NCBI RefSeq assembly: GCF_002836735.1
Contig: NZ_PJAS01000073.1
Coordinates: 101,306 to 165,305 of the forward strand
Reading direction: 5' to 3'
DNA length: 64,000 nucleotides
Source of the DNA: Psychrobacter sp. 4Bb
Lineage (GTDB): Bacteria > Pseudomonadota > Gammaproteobacteria > Pseudomonadales > Moraxellaceae
Shown: piece after piece, positions 9,383 through 19,417 of the stretch
How the letters are laid out: the number at the start of each line of letters is the position of its first letter
Numbering within the stretch: the first letter of the stretch is position 1
Position numbers and translations under genes: made by a program
Notes under the pieces: generated by a model
Told to the model about the DNA's origin: nothing
Seen by the model: the letters and a program-made list of their open reading frames with translations, nothing else
Database searches by the model: none

Positions 9383-10831
9383 CTACTCCTCTACTAGCGC
9401 ATGAATAAGTGTTTCCATTCCCATGGAACGAGAGCCTTTGAACAACACAGTACAAGGCTTAGCTTGTTGCGCTTGCAAATACGGCTGTAAATATTGTAAT
9501 AAACTGTCTTTGTCTACAAAGGCATGAGCACTGATATCAGACACCTCTTGCGCACCCGCAACGGTATAAGGGGCATATTCGCCAACACAAAGCAGCACGT
9601 TGATACCTGTGGTTGCGATAGTACGGCCCAAGCTTTGATGCTCACTGATAGCCGCCTCTCCTAACTCACCGATATCGCCCAATACCATCACTTGCGTACC
9701 TGTTTGCGCAGCCAATACTTTGGCCGCAGCACGTACCGAATGAGGGTTGGCATTATAAGTATCATCAATGAGACGATGCATACCAAGTATCCGGCTATTT
9801 AGACGACCTTTAGCAGGGCGTGCATTTTCGAGCCCGATGACGATGTCGCTTACCTCAATATTTAGCGCATGCGCACAGGCAGCAGCGGCCAAGGCATTAT
9901 TGACATTGTGTTCACCTGCCAATGGCAAATTGATATCATGGACTTGGTTACCAATATGTAGCTTAAATTCGCTACGTTCAGGCTCTACGTCTAGATGGCT
10001 TGCGCTTACATCCGTATTACCAAAGCCAATCACATGTGAGGTGTGCTTTTCAGCGATACGACGCAACTGATTGGTAAAATCATCCTTATCAGGAACAATC
10101 GCAAACTGCGCGTCCGTCAACGTATGGTAAATCTCAGCCTTGGTTTGGCAGATACCTTCACGGCTACCAAATTCACCCAAATGCGCTGTACCGATGTTTA
10201 AGATACAGGCCACGTCAGGCTGAACGATTTCAGTCGTATAAGCAATCTCGCCAATATGGTTTGCACCCAACTCTAAAATAGCATAGCGATGATGATCTGA
10301 TAGCTCAAGCAGCATCATTGGTACACCCAAATCGTTATTGAGGTTACCACGAGTGATTAAGGTCGGTGCCAATCTACCAAAAATACTGCCTAGCATTTCT
10401 TTGCAAGTGGTCTTGCCGCTAGAACCCGTAATAGCAATCACGGTTAAATCTGTATGCTGCTGACGACGATACGCTGCCAATTGACCTAGTGCCAAACGAG
10501 TATCGCTGACTACCAATTGTGGAATAGCATTTGGGCCGGACAACGAGGTAGGACGCGAGACAACAGCGGCAACTGCGCCTTTTGATATTGCTGTCTCGAT
10601 ATAATCGTGACCATCGAAATTATCGCCGCTTAGCGCCAAAAATATATCACCTGGCGTTATCGTGCGGGTATCGGTGGCTATACGTTTACTGGACAAGGCC
10701 GTCTGCTCTGCTGCATGGCCTTGTGGTAGTTGCCACTGCCCATCGAGCGACGTGGTCGCTGCGAGCAGATTGTCCATTTGCCAGACATAGAGCCCTTGCG
10801 ACTGGGCAGTATTATCGGTGTCGGCTGTCAT
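9383..10831 (-). CDS. murF: UDP-MurNAc-tripeptide--D-Ala-D-Ala ligase
   Basis: The 482-residue cytoplasmic ligase adds D-Ala-D-Ala to UDP-MurNAc-tripeptide using ATP. The ATP loop GSSGKTT is at residues 136-142. The Mur central domain shows ILELGANHIGEI and NILNIGTAH-like stretches, and the C-terminal domain has DDTYNANPHS, a MurF hallmark. The N-terminal substrate domain carries TDTRTITPGDIFLAL. It lies between murE (82-bp gap) and mraY (3-bp gap) on one strand. The N terminus is about 25 residues longer than the E. coli enzyme, so a later start is possible. Confidence 0.95.
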   Translation of the reverse strand: MTADTDNTAQSQGLYVWQMDNLLAATTSLDGQWQLPQGHAAEQTALSSKRIATDTRTITPGDIFLALSGDNFDGHDYIETAISKGAVAAVVSRPTSLSGPNAIPQLVVSDTRLALGQLAAYRRQQHTDLTVIAITGSSGKTTCKEMLGSIFGRLAPTLITRGNLNNDLGVPMMLLELSDHHRYAILELGANHIGEIAYTTEIVQPDVACILNIGTAHLGEFGSREGICQTKAEIYHTLTDAQFAIVPDKDDFTNQLRRIAEKHTSHVIGFGNTDVSASHLDVEPERSEFKLHIGNQVHDINLPLAGEHNVNNALAAAACAHALNIEVSDIVIGLENARPAKGRLNSRILGMHRLIDDTYNANPHSVRAAAKVLAAQTGTQVMVLGDIGELGEAAISEHQSLGRTIATTGINVLLCVGEYAPYTVAGAQEVSDISAHAFVDKDSLLQYLQPYLQAQQAKPCTVLFKGSRSMGMETLIHALVEE

Positions 10832-10913
10832 AATGATTACCTTATATGATGATTACTTAATTTTTATATTTAATGATCAATTTTTACTAATGCATGTAAC
10901 GCGAGCCAACCAA

Positions 10914-12629
10914 TTACACACGTCCCGTCTGATTCAATGCCTGCTGCAAAACAACACTGTCATCGAAATCATAGCGGACGTTATTAATCTCTTGATAGGT
11001 TTCGTGACCTTTGCCTGCGATGACAACGATATCATCTACACCTGAGTGACTAACTGCATATTCAATAGCGGTTTGGCGGGCAGGCTCGATATGGGTTCGT
11101 TGATATTGCTCAGCGGTCATACCAGCCTGCATATCTTGCAAAATCATATTGGGATCTTCGGTACGTGGATTATCCGCAGTCAAAACAACTTGATCAGCAC
11201 ATGCCAGACCTGCTTGCGCCATCAACGGTCGCTTGCCTGCATCGCGATCTCCGCCGCAACCAAATACTGCCCAAAGCTGACCTTTACAGTGGGTTTTTAA
11301 GCTTGCCAGCACTTGGCTTAGAGCGTCTGGAGTATGCGCATAATCAACGATAAAGCAGCCATCATTTGACGGTACACGCTGCATACGCCCAACTGCACCT
11401 TGCAACTGTGCAACAGCAGGCGCAATACGCTCAATATTCATGGCCAAGTCAGTATCAAGTGCTACGACAGTTGCTATCGCTGCGAGCAAATTGGCTACAT
11501 TGAAGCGACCTAATAATGGACTGACAATCTCTATGTTGTCAGTTCTCTCATTACCAAACTCAATACGCAGATTGATTTGGACGCCTTGCAGACTCGGCGT
11601 AATATCAGCGGCAACAAAAGTAGCCGCTTTTGATGAATCCAAACTGTATGTCCATACCGTCAAACCGCTGGCATTTGCCATATCTAACATAACCTGAGCG
11701 TGCTCATCATCGATGTTGATAATGGCATGGGTCAAATTTGGGAAATGGGCTTTATCAAACAGCTTGGCTTTGGCAGCGGCATATTCTGCCATATCAGCAT
11801 GATAGTCTAAATGGTCACGACTCAAATTGGTATAAATCGCTACAGTGACTGGCATACCTTGTAGACGTTGCTGGTCTAACCCGTGAGAACTGGCCTCTAA
11901 TGTCAATATTTCTGCTTGCTCTGTTCCCATTTGATATAGGAACTGTTGGACAGCTAAAGCATCGCCCGTGGTATGACTGGCTTGTACTAGAGCGCCAAGC
12001 CTACCATTACCTGCCGTACCCATCACTGCGCTACTCTGACCCATCAACTGGGTAAGCTGTGCCACTAATTGACTGATGGTTGTTTTGCCATTTGTACCAG
12101 TCACCGCAACCACAGTCGGTAGAGTCACTGGCTGCTGATATTGGAGGCGCGCTTGAATTAAGCTACCTAAAAAGTCGCGAATATTAGGAACGTACAATAC
12201 AGGGCATGGTAATGCTGCTAGTTGCTGAGGTGCATTAGCAATAATATCTATCTGCGGTTCACTACTGGTATTTGAGGGATTATTTGCTTCGCTAAGCAAA
12301 ACACTAGGGTCAATTTCTGAGAGAATAAACGCAGCTTGCTCAGCGGCCTGCAGTAAATAGTCGCGACTTTTTTCAGAATTGGCTGTTTGACTTTTTAACA
12401 GGACAAATACGTCATTCGCTTCCAATTGGCGATTGTCCAAGCGAAACTGTTGAAACGGAATATGGGCAATAGACTGGGATTGATCTGAACCTACCTGATT
12501 AGATGCTTTCTGAATCGATGCTGCTATCATCGCTATAAGCTGCTCAGCCAGTTTTTGCTGCTGGCTTTTATTGGCATCTATAAGCTGTTGTAAAGTAACA
12601 GTAGCGCTATCTAGCGATGATATAGTCAT
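10914..12629 (-). CDS. murE: UDP-MurNAc-L-Ala-D-Glu--meso-diaminopimelate ligase
   Basis: At 571 residues it is longer than usual MurE (about 495). The ATP loop GTNGKTT is at 178-184, some 60 residues later than in E. coli. DNPR at 486-489 is the signature that selects meso-diaminopimelate, so the cell wall should be of the DAP type. YTNLSRDHLDYH and GCGGDRD are also present. The added length is in the N-terminal domain, with Q/N/S-rich stretches at about 22-55 and 110-130. It lies between ftsI (66-bp gap) and murF. The start ATG at 12629 opens with MTISSLDSATVTLQQLI, which has the family look. Confidence 0.95.
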   Translation of the reverse strand: MTISSLDSATVTLQQLIDANKSQQQKLAEQLIAMIAASIQKASNQVGSDQSQSIAHIPFQQFRLDNRQLEANDVFVLLKSQTANSEKSRDYLLQAAEQAAFILSEIDPSVLLSEANNPSNTSSEPQIDIIANAPQQLAALPCPVLYVPNIRDFLGSLIQARLQYQQPVTLPTVVAVTGTNGKTTISQLVAQLTQLMGQSSAVMGTAGNGRLGALVQASHTTGDALAVQQFLYQMGTEQAEILTLEASSHGLDQQRLQGMPVTVAIYTNLSRDHLDYHADMAEYAAAKAKLFDKAHFPNLTHAIINIDDEHAQVMLDMANASGLTVWTYSLDSSKAATFVAADITPSLQGVQINLRIEFGNERTDNIEIVSPLLGRFNVANLLAAIATVVALDTDLAMNIERIAPAVAQLQGAVGRMQRVPSNDGCFIVDYAHTPDALSQVLASLKTHCKGQLWAVFGCGGDRDAGKRPLMAQAGLACADQVVLTADNPRTEDPNMILQDMQAGMTAEQYQRTHIEPARQTAIEYAVSHSGVDDIVVIAGKGHETYQEINNVRYDFDDSVVLQQALNQTGRV

Positions 12630-12695
12630 AGATAAATCCTAAACAGTTAAAACGTGTCAGCTCAGTAGAACTGGACATTTAAAATAATTGAACGC

Positions 12696-14786
12696 TTACT
12701 GCGCTTCCGTTTTTAGTGGCTTATCCAAAGGCACATTATACAATCGCAATGCTTCTTTCATCACATTATGGAAGACCGGGGCGACCGTTAGACCAGCATA
12801 AATCTGACCGCGCGGGTCTTCGATAAGCATTACGCCTACCAGCTTTGGATTGGATGCAGGTGCCATACCAGCAAAGACGTTACGATACTGGTCGGTATAA
12901 TAACCACCGTCTGGATTGATACGTCGTGACGTACCCGTCTTACCTGCCACGCGATATCCATCAATGGCAGCGGCTTTCGCCGTACCACCAGGCTCAGTCA
13001 CGCTCTCAAGCATCTGTACAATCGACATTGCCTGCTCATGCGCCATAATACGTTTGCTTGGCTGCGACTTATCATCTTTAATTAAAGTTAATGGATGCAT
13101 GACCCCACCTGCTGCTAGGGCTGAGTACGCCTGTGCAACCTGTGCTAATGTCACTTGTAGACCATAACCATAACTAACCGTCGCACGGCGCGAGGTTTCT
13201 TTTTCTTTTGGCGTGACGATCAAACCGCTGCCCTCACCTGGGAACTGCAAAGGTGTTTTTGAGCCAAAGCCAAACTGTCGTTGCATATTACTAATAGCAT
13301 CGGCTGGCAGTGATAGCGCAATCTTGGTGGAGGCCACGTTACTGGATTTCTGTAATAGCGTGGCCATGTTAATCATACCTAAATTATTATGATCTCGAAT
13401 GGTATAGCCACGTACGCGAATCGAACCAGGATTGGTATCAATCAAAGTCGTTGGCGTATATTTGCCCGAGTCTAGCGCTGCCGCCACGGTAAACGGTTTC
13501 ATCACCGAACCTGGCTCGAACACATCTAACAGTGCGCGGTTACGCTGATTTTCACCCGTCATCTCATTAAGGTTGTTCGAGTTAAACGACGGCCATGTTG
13601 ATAGTGCCAGCACTTCACCAGTCTGCACATCAACGATCATACCCGTTGACCAACGTGCTTTTTGCAAACGCCCAGCCTTTTCTAGCTCTTTATATAGCAA
13701 ATACTGCAAGCGCGAATCAATCGTTAATGCCACATCTTTGCCAGGTACTTCTGGCTCGATCTGTTTGATTTCTTTTAGGCTGTTTTGTTTGGCGTCTTTT
13801 AGAACCAGTACTTTTCCGTCATCACCCGCCAGATCTTTTTCATATTGACGCTCAATACCAGCACGACCTTCGTAACCGCCTTCAGGATCTTTGGCATTTT
13901 GACCCATAAAGCCCAGCAACTGCGCATTAGATTGTGGCTGTGGATAATAACGCTGAAAGAAATTCTTTTCATAGACGCCAGGGAAATCAAGTGAGCTGAC
14001 GCTTTGGGCAATCTCAGGTGTGACTTTGTTAAGCAATGGCAAATAGTGCGATCCTGCGCCAGATGGCAAAGCAGCTTTTACCGCTTTCTCATCGGTCACA
14101 TCGATACTGTCATCAATAGCCGTGACTTTTTTCAACTCATCGACCGAGATATTGGCAGCAGCGGCTAGCTTTGTCAGATCCATATTATCTAGACGCTTTT
14201 GCATACGCGCCTGTAATTGGGGACTGCTAGGGTTGGTGATGATAATGCGCTTTAGCTCGTAATATTCACGCGAATAATCATGCGGACTAAACGAAACCGT
14301 CGCGAGCGGCGCGCTGACCGCAAGCGGTAGATTATTACGATCGGTAATCATACCGCGATAAGATTTTTGGGTGCGCTCACTGGTAATGAGCTCATTACCT
14401 TTGTCTTGATAAAACTGTGCATTAGCAACCTGAATATAATAAGCGCGGCTAATGAGTAGCGCTAATATGACCAGCGCTAGACCCCAGACCATACGAAAAC
14501 GGTTCTTGTCTTGTTCGAAACCACCGAGAGCAGAAGCACCTGACGCTTTGCTCGAAAAAACCATTTTGCTTTTGCGGTTTTTTACACTGGTATAAGCGCC
14601 TTGGGTGTCGCTTTTTTTGATGCGTCCAAACAATTTTGCCTTACGATTGCTTGCAGCTTTATCGGGCTTGCTGCTCGTCTGACCAGATTTAGCCGCACTG
14701 GCTCGGCGGAGAGGTTTGGTTACCTTGCCGCTGGCTGGTTTTTTGCTGGTGTTTTTTGCGGTGGATTTAGGCTTTTTCTCACTCAT
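12696..14786 (-). CDS. ftsI: Septal peptidoglycan transpeptidase PBP3
   Basis: The 696-residue class B penicillin-binding protein cross-links septal peptidoglycan with FtsW and is the target of several beta-lactams. The order is: a long basic, disordered cytoplasmic tail (about residues 1-95), one membrane helix (about 99-115), the dimerisation domain, and the transpeptidase domain with S427-V-M-K430, SSN at 481-483 and KTGT at 615-618. The cytoplasmic tail is much longer than the 20-25 residues of E. coli FtsI and is rich in K, S and A. The start overlaps the ftsL stop by 4 bp, implying coupled translation. Confidence 0.95.
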   Translation of the reverse strand: MSEKKPKSTAKNTSKKPASGKVTKPLRRASAAKSGQTSSKPDKAASNRKAKLFGRIKKSDTQGAYTSVKNRKSKMVFSSKASGASALGGFEQDKNRFRMVWGLALVILALLISRAYYIQVANAQFYQDKGNELITSERTQKSYRGMITDRNNLPLAVSAPLATVSFSPHDYSREYYELKRIIITNPSSPQLQARMQKRLDNMDLTKLAAAANISVDELKKVTAIDDSIDVTDEKAVKAALPSGAGSHYLPLLNKVTPEIAQSVSSLDFPGVYEKNFFQRYYPQPQSNAQLLGFMGQNAKDPEGGYEGRAGIERQYEKDLAGDDGKVLVLKDAKQNSLKEIKQIEPEVPGKDVALTIDSRLQYLLYKELEKAGRLQKARWSTGMIVDVQTGEVLALSTWPSFNSNNLNEMTGENQRNRALLDVFEPGSVMKPFTVAAALDSGKYTPTTLIDTNPGSIRVRGYTIRDHNNLGMINMATLLQKSSNVASTKIALSLPADAISNMQRQFGFGSKTPLQFPGEGSGLIVTPKEKETSRRATVSYGYGLQVTLAQVAQAYSALAAGGVMHPLTLIKDDKSQPSKRIMAHEQAMSIVQMLESVTEPGGTAKAAAIDGYRVAGKTGTSRRINPDGGYYTDQYRNVFAGMAPASNPKLVGVMLIEDPRGQIYAGLTVAPVFHNVMKEALRLYNVPLDKPLKTEAQ

Positions 14787-15265
14787 TGTCCTGCCTCCGT
14801 CGCTGGTTCTTCAGGAGAAATATCGGTAGAGACACGTGGCCCGATGACGTCAGATGCATCCTCATCTGAGTCTTCTGTAACCACTGGCACCAATGCAGTT
14901 GCGACGCCAGGTTGGATAATCAGCTTATCCTTTAATGTTGGCGAATACATACCCAATTCAGCAACCGCTCGACTGGCAATCTGCGGCGTGGCGCTAAAGG
15001 TTTGTTGCTCAATTAATAGACGCTGATGCTCTACTTGTAGCTTACGTTCTTGTTTTTTCATGTCTTGCAAGGTTTTGTAGTCCTGATGATATTGCTGAAC
15101 TTCTTCGGCAGTTTTGATACCACTCCATACAATCGTGGCTGCCAATAGCAGTAGCACGACCACATAAATGCTCACCACATTAAACCGGCGCACGAACAGC
15201 TCGCCGACATCGGTATTATAAGGTGTAGCAGTGCGGCGATTCGCAGGTTTGTCAGATATTGCCAT
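14783..15265 (-). CDS. ftsL: Cell division protein FtsL
   Basis: The 160-residue bitopic protein has a short cytoplasmic N terminus, one membrane helix at about residues 28-50 (VVSIYVVVLLLLAATIVW) and a periplasmic coiled coil (about 55-95, rich in Q, E, K, L). A family-like block ASRAVAELGMYSPT follows, then an acidic tail. FtsL with FtsB and FtsQ activates FtsW-FtsI at the septum. The acidic extension after residue 115 is not in E. coli FtsL (121 residues). Assignment rests on topology and position directly before ftsI, as primary sequence is poorly conserved in this family. Confidence 0.88.
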   Translation of the reverse strand: MAISDKPANRRTATPYNTDVGELFVRRFNVVSIYVVVLLLLAATIVWSGIKTAEEVQQYHQDYKTLQDMKKQERKLQVEHQRLLIEQQTFSATPQIASRAVAELGMYSPTLKDKLIIQPGVATALVPVVTEDSDEDASDVIGPRVSTDISPEEPATEAGQ

Positions 15266-15697
15266 GACGATCTCAAAAAGGTGAACGTAAACGGTAGAGT
15301 AGATAACGGATTGCGAAAGATGAACGTGTCATTATTCGGTCATACCATCGATAAATATAAAACCAAAGACACTTATAAATGTAAAAACTAAACTCAAAAA
15401 ACCGAATGTAAAAAACACATTCAATAGCTAATATATTCAGGAGCCATAAGTCATCACAACTCATGGCTATCAATAGGTCATACCAAAACCAAACACGTTG
15501 CATGGCTGTACTACATATAAAGCCATTCAACTATCATGCAGATAAAAACCAACTGCTGAGCCTAACAGACAATATTTACAGATTTTTAACAGTGGCGTAG
15601 CCATTAGGACATTTGCGCATCATTTAGACAAACATTAGCAATCTTTGACAACTCACCAACCTTATTCGACTATGACTTGTGGCATCATGATGTTCTT
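15266..15697. other. Unusual 432-bp gap inside the division cluster
   Basis: The rsmH stop and ftsL start are normally adjacent, but here 432 AT-rich bases separate them. An 85-codon frame at 15273-15530 has no plausible protein character and I do not call it. On the transcribed strand a 10-bp stem (15442-15451 with 15459-15468, one G·U pair, 7-nt loop) could form. A second, weaker 6-bp stem lies at 15403-15422. Neither has a proper T tract, so they may be leader structures of an ftsL-internal transcript. Confidence 0.5.
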
Positions 15698-16960
15698 CTA
15701 TAGCTGTGTTGTCTGCTCATAAGCTGTGTCGGTGCGAGTTGCCATACGCAGCCATGCACTACGCGCGCGCGGATTCTGACTGGTTTCAGCTTTGCTTGGG
15801 CCAACACGTTTTGGCTTGCTAAAATAGCGTGGGCGATTCGGCGGCATTGGCAGGTTTTCGTCTTCTGGATATTGCCCTTTGCTATGTCGCTGCAAGAACT
15901 GCTTGATACGGCGATCTTCTAATGAGTGAAAACTAATGACCGCTAGCTGTCCACCTGACTTTAAGATAGGAATGCTTTGCGCTAAAAAGTCGTCAACATC
16001 GCCCAGCTCATTATTAATAAAAATACGCATGGCCTGAAAGCTTTGTGTGGCTGGATGTTTGCCGCGCTGCCAATTGGGATGCGCCTCTTTAATTACCTCT
16101 GCCAGCTCAAGTGTAGACTCGTAGCTCTCCATTTGTTTGATAGCGCGCGCAATACGGCGACTGTGACGCTCTTCACCAAATTCATAAAGCACATTGGCCA
16201 ACGTTTCGTCATCGACCTGCTCAAGCCATTCGGCAACTGACTGGCCACGGCTGGTATCCATGCGCATGTCTACTGCCCCATCGCGCATAAAGCTAAAACC
16301 GCGGCTACCATCATCAATCTGCGGTGATGAAATACCCAAATCCGCCATCAAGCCGTCCACTTGCGTAATACCCATAGCAGCTAAACTATCAGTCAACGTT
16401 GCAAAGCTGTCATGAACCACACGCACACGGCTGTCTTTACTTGCCAACTCTTGCGCCACGCTAATGGCTGTCGGATCTTTGTCAAAGACAATCAGTGTGG
16501 CGTCATCGGCAAGCTGACTTAATAGTAACCTGCTATGACCGCCACGACCAAAGGTCGCATCAACGTAGATACCGCTTATATTTAAGCCATTTTGGTCGTT
16601 ATTGCTTTGAGTATCATTGCCTGTTTGCTTGGGCAAGGATTTTACGCCGAGTACTGCAGCGACAGTCTCTTGCAACAGTACCGCATCATGGATAAAACTT
16701 AATACATCAGACGTGATATCGCCCTCATGACGGGCGTGAGTAACATCCAGATCGACATCTTGCGTAGACGCATCCTTTACAACAGAAGGATTAGGCACTG
16801 ACTCAGAGAGATCAGCGGCGGCAGAAGGACTGGCTTTCGATTTTGGCTTAGACTTTGATAGGGACACAAACAACTCAATAGATGACGACCATACTGGCCA
16901 GTAATTAGATGAAAATAAACAAGTTATGACTTGCTTAGCATTATTATCGCAAGGATACAC
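15698..16960 (-). CDS. rsmH: 16S rRNA (cytosine1402-N4)-methyltransferase
   Basis: The methyltransferase domain begins near residue 90 (HDAVLLQETVAAVLG) and shows the SAM motif YVDATFGRGGHS, GLMADLGISSPQIDD and the RGFSF block. Near the C terminus are VISFHSLEDRRIK and the typical NPRARSAWLR. The enzyme methylates C1402 of 16S rRNA. The frame extends to a GTG at 16960, giving 420 residues against about 313 in E. coli. A second GTG at 16867 would give 389. Either way a low-complexity K/S/A and acidic N-terminal extension remains. mraZ, the usual upstream neighbour, is absent; gltX lies divergently upstream. Confidence 0.9.
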   Translation of the reverse strand: MYPCDNNAKQVITCLFSSNYWPVWSSSIELFVSLSKSKPKSKASPSAAADLSESVPNPSVVKDASTQDVDLDVTHARHEGDITSDVLSFIHDAVLLQETVAAVLGVKSLPKQTGNDTQSNNDQNGLNISGIYVDATFGRGGHSRLLLSQLADDATLIVFDKDPTAISVAQELASKDSRVRVVHDSFATLTDSLAAMGITQVDGLMADLGISSPQIDDGSRGFSFMRDGAVDMRMDTSRGQSVAEWLEQVDDETLANVLYEFGEERHSRRIARAIKQMESYESTLELAEVIKEAHPNWQRGKHPATQSFQAMRIFINNELGDVDDFLAQSIPILKSGGQLAVISFHSLEDRRIKQFLQRHSKGQYPEDENLPMPPNRPRYFSKPKRVGPSKAETSQNPRARSAWLRMATRTDTAYEQTTQL

Positions 16961-17117
16961 CTGTAGTCAAGCTCTAGAAGGGCTTTTCATTAAAAATATC
17001 ACATGTCTCTGTTATACTAGCGCTATATTTTACGCTATTTCTTCACATCGACTTCATATCTTTCATCGCTATTTATACTGATAGCTTATATCGATAGCAA
17101 ACTTTGAGAATTTTATC

Positions 17118-18638
17118 ATGCAAACATCTACTGACAGCACGCGCCCTGTACGTACGCGTATCGCCCCATCACCAACTGGCTTCCCGCACGTAGGTACTGC
17201 CTATATTGCCCTGTTTAACTTGGCTTTTGCCAAAGCTCACGGCGGCGAATTCATCTTACGTATCGAAGACACCGACCAGACTCGCTCGACTGAGCAATCA
17301 GAACAAATGATTTTGGATGCTCTACGCTGGGTTGGTCTGGATTGGAGCGAGGGCCCAGATATTGGCGGCCCACACGCCCCTTATCGTCAGAGCGAGCGCA
17401 GCGATATCTACAAAAAACACGCCGAGATACTCATAGAAAAAGACCATGCGTTCCGCTGTTTTTGTACCCCTGAAGAGTTAGATGCTATGCGTGCTGAGCA
17501 AATGGCCAATGGCGAGACCCCTCGTTATGATGGTCGCTGTGCTCATCTTGCTCCAGAAAAAACTGAGCAACTGGTAAGCGAGGGCAAGCCGCACGTGATT
17601 CGTATGCGTGTACCGGCCGAAGGCACTTGTCAGGTACAAGACATGCTACGTGGCACCGTTGAGTTCCCTTGGACTCAAGTCGATATGCAAGTACTGCTAA
17701 AAACAGACGGCATGCCAACCTATCATTTAGCCAACGTCGTTGATGATCACTTGATGGAAATCACTCATGTGATGCGCGGTGAAGAGTGGCTGAACTCTGC
17801 GCCTAAGCATCAACTGCTATATGATTATTTTGGTTGGGAAATGCCGACCCTTTGCCACATGCCGCTACTGCGTAACCCTGATAAGTCAAAACTGTCTAAG
17901 CGTAAAAACCCAACCTCTATCACCTACTATCGTGATGCAGGCGTGCTACCTGAAGCATTGCTAAACTATCTCGGTCGTATGGGCTACTCAATGCCTAATG
18001 ATGCTGAGCAGTTCACACTAGAAGAGATGATTGCCAGCTTTGATATTCAGCGTGTGTCGCTTGGCGGCCCTATCTTCGATATCGAAAAGCTAAACTGGCT
18101 TAATGCAGAATGGCTACGTGCGCTTACTCCTGAAGAATTGAAGAACAAAATCCTTGAATGGGCCAGCAACAGTGACAAGCTAACTGCTATTGCAGCGGCG
18201 ATTCAGCCACGTATCGAGCTATTGTCTGATGCGGTGAATTGGGGTGGTTTCTACTTCCAAAATCTACCTGATATCACAGCTGAAAGCTTCACTCATAAAT
18301 CGCTCACCCCTGAGCAAATTATCGAAATGCTGCAATTAGCGCTTTGGCAGCTTGAGACCCTACCAACGTGGTCAGAAGAAAATATCTACGCCACGCTAAA
18401 AGGCCTAGCCGCTCACCTTGATATTAAGATGCGTGACTTTATGGCGCCGTTCTTTATCGCTATCGCTGGTAGCACTTCATCGACGCCCGTTATGAACTCT
18501 ATGGCGATTATCGGTGCTGATATGACCTTGACTCGCTTACGTCACGCCGTTGATGTACTGGGTGGTCTCGGTAAAAAGAAATTGAAAAAACTTGAGAAAC
18601 AAGCAGCAGAATTGCCAGACTTCTTAGCTGCTGAATAG
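17118..18638 (+). CDS. gltX: Glutamyl-tRNA synthetase
   Basis: The 506-residue class I synthetase charges tRNA-Glu with glutamate. The HIGH-type motif is [13 protein letters not shown] (HVGT at residues 24-27), and the KMSKS-type motif is KLSKRK at 258-263. Between them are the acceptor-binding region with MRGEEWL and the EDTDQTRS block, and the C-terminal half is the anticodon-binding domain. One C-rich segment ([10 protein letters not shown]) is typical of GluRS. It is monocistronic, divergent from rsmH, with a TATACT at 17013 as a possible -10, and it ends at a strong terminator. A tRNA-Glu gene lies 1.5 kb downstream. Confidence 0.97.
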   Translation: MQTSTDSTRPVRTRIAPSPTGFPHVGTAYIALFNLAFAKAHGGEFILRIEDTDQTRSTEQSEQMILDALRWVGLDWSEGPDIGGPHAPYRQSERSDIYKKHAEILIEKDHAFRCFCTPEELDAMRAEQMANGETPRYDGRCAHLAPEKTEQLVSEGKPHVIRMRVPAEGTCQVQDMLRGTVEFPWTQVDMQVLLKTDGMPTYHLANVVDDHLMEITHVMRGEEWLNSAPKHQLLYDYFGWEMPTLCHMPLLRNPDKSKLSKRKNPTSITYYRDAGVLPEALLNYLGRMGYSMPNDAEQFTLEEMIASFDIQRVSLGGPIFDIEKLNWLNAEWLRALTPEELKNKILEWASNSDKLTAIAAAIQPRIELLSDAVNWGGFYFQNLPDITAESFTHKSLTPEQIIEMLQLALWQLETLPTWSEENIYATLKGLAAHLDIKMRDFMAPFFIAIAGSTSSTPVMNSMAIIGADMTLTRLRHAVDVLGGLGKKKLKKLEKQAAELPDFLAAE

Positions 18639-18668
18639 TTTATCGAGATAGACTAGTGTCAATAATGT

Positions 18669-18711
18669 AAAGGCGTGGACTCTGTTATTACAGAATCCAC
18701 GCCTTTTTTTT
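18669..18711 (+). terminator. Terminator after gltX
   Basis: A stem of about 16 bp (AAAGGCGTGGA... with ...TCCACGCCTTT) is followed by eight T residues, 30 bp after the gltX stop. This is a textbook intrinsic terminator. Confidence 0.93.
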
Positions 18712-18791
18712 AGAAGTTAAATTCTCTAAAAAACAAACTATTGTATACTATATGATTATTAATCTAATTCGACTAAATTGGAGATAGGGAC

Positions 18792-19301
18792 TTGAATATT
18801 GCAAAGATATTTATACCACTATTCGTGAGCATTTTTTTCAGCTTATCAAGTCATGCAACAGGTTTTCAAATGCCCTTCTCTTGGGCAGAGCGTGAAAACG
18901 GAAGCGCTGCAGTCATATATACAAGTGACTACGATAATGATCCTAAATATTTTGAATCAGAAATAGGTCATTCGAGATCTGGACAGCAGGGGATCTACTT
19001 CCGAAATTATTATGTAGAAGATATGAATACATGTAGTTATGAAAGCTCCCTACCTAAAAATACGACTATGATATTCAGTGGACAGGCTGTTAAGATGTTG
19101 AGTTGGTGTAAGAAATTCTCAGATACAGATCGTTATTATTTAGAGCTAACTCCAGCAACAGAACGTGGTGATCACTATGTCATAAACTTATTTAAAGTTG
19201 CTATCTTACCTATCGATATTATGTATGATAATGACACGATAAGCTTCCCAGTAACAGGTTTTACTAAAGCATGGAATAGTGCTGGTGGTAATGCTATCTA
19301 A
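18792..19301 (+). CDS. Secreted hypothetical protein, AT-rich orphan
   Basis: The frame of 169 residues starts at a TTG after GGAGATAGGGA. The N terminus is a signal peptide (MNIAKIF, then a hydrophobic stretch ending near SSHATG). The mature part has aromatic-rich beta-like stretches and two cysteines (NTCSYE, LSWCKKF) that could form a disulfide. I do not recognise a family. The codon use looks more AT-rich than gltX, and the gene sits between a terminator and the tRNA pair, which suggests accessory DNA. A real protein is favoured by the signal peptide and uninterrupted length, not by any homology. Confidence 0.6.
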   Translation: MNIAKIFIPLFVSIFFSLSSHATGFQMPFSWAERENGSAAVIYTSDYDNDPKYFESEIGHSRSGQQGIYFRNYYVEDMNTCSYESSLPKNTTMIFSGQAVKMLSWCKKFSDTDRYYLELTPATERGDHYVINLFKVAILPIDIMYDNDTISFPVTGFTKAWNSAGGNAI

Positions 19302-19417
19302 TAGTCTATTTCGAATGGTATTTTTATAAAACTCACAAGTTCTAGATAAGAACCTATAAAATAGTTGGACTATATATTTTATAGCTCGCTAAACCTTCTT
19401 ATGAACTGGAAATAAAC

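Noticed and set aside
15273..15530. 85-codon frame between rsmH and ftsL
   Set aside because: It is rich in F, Y, W, I with no domain or ribosome site, and lies in an AT-rich spacer; chance frame.
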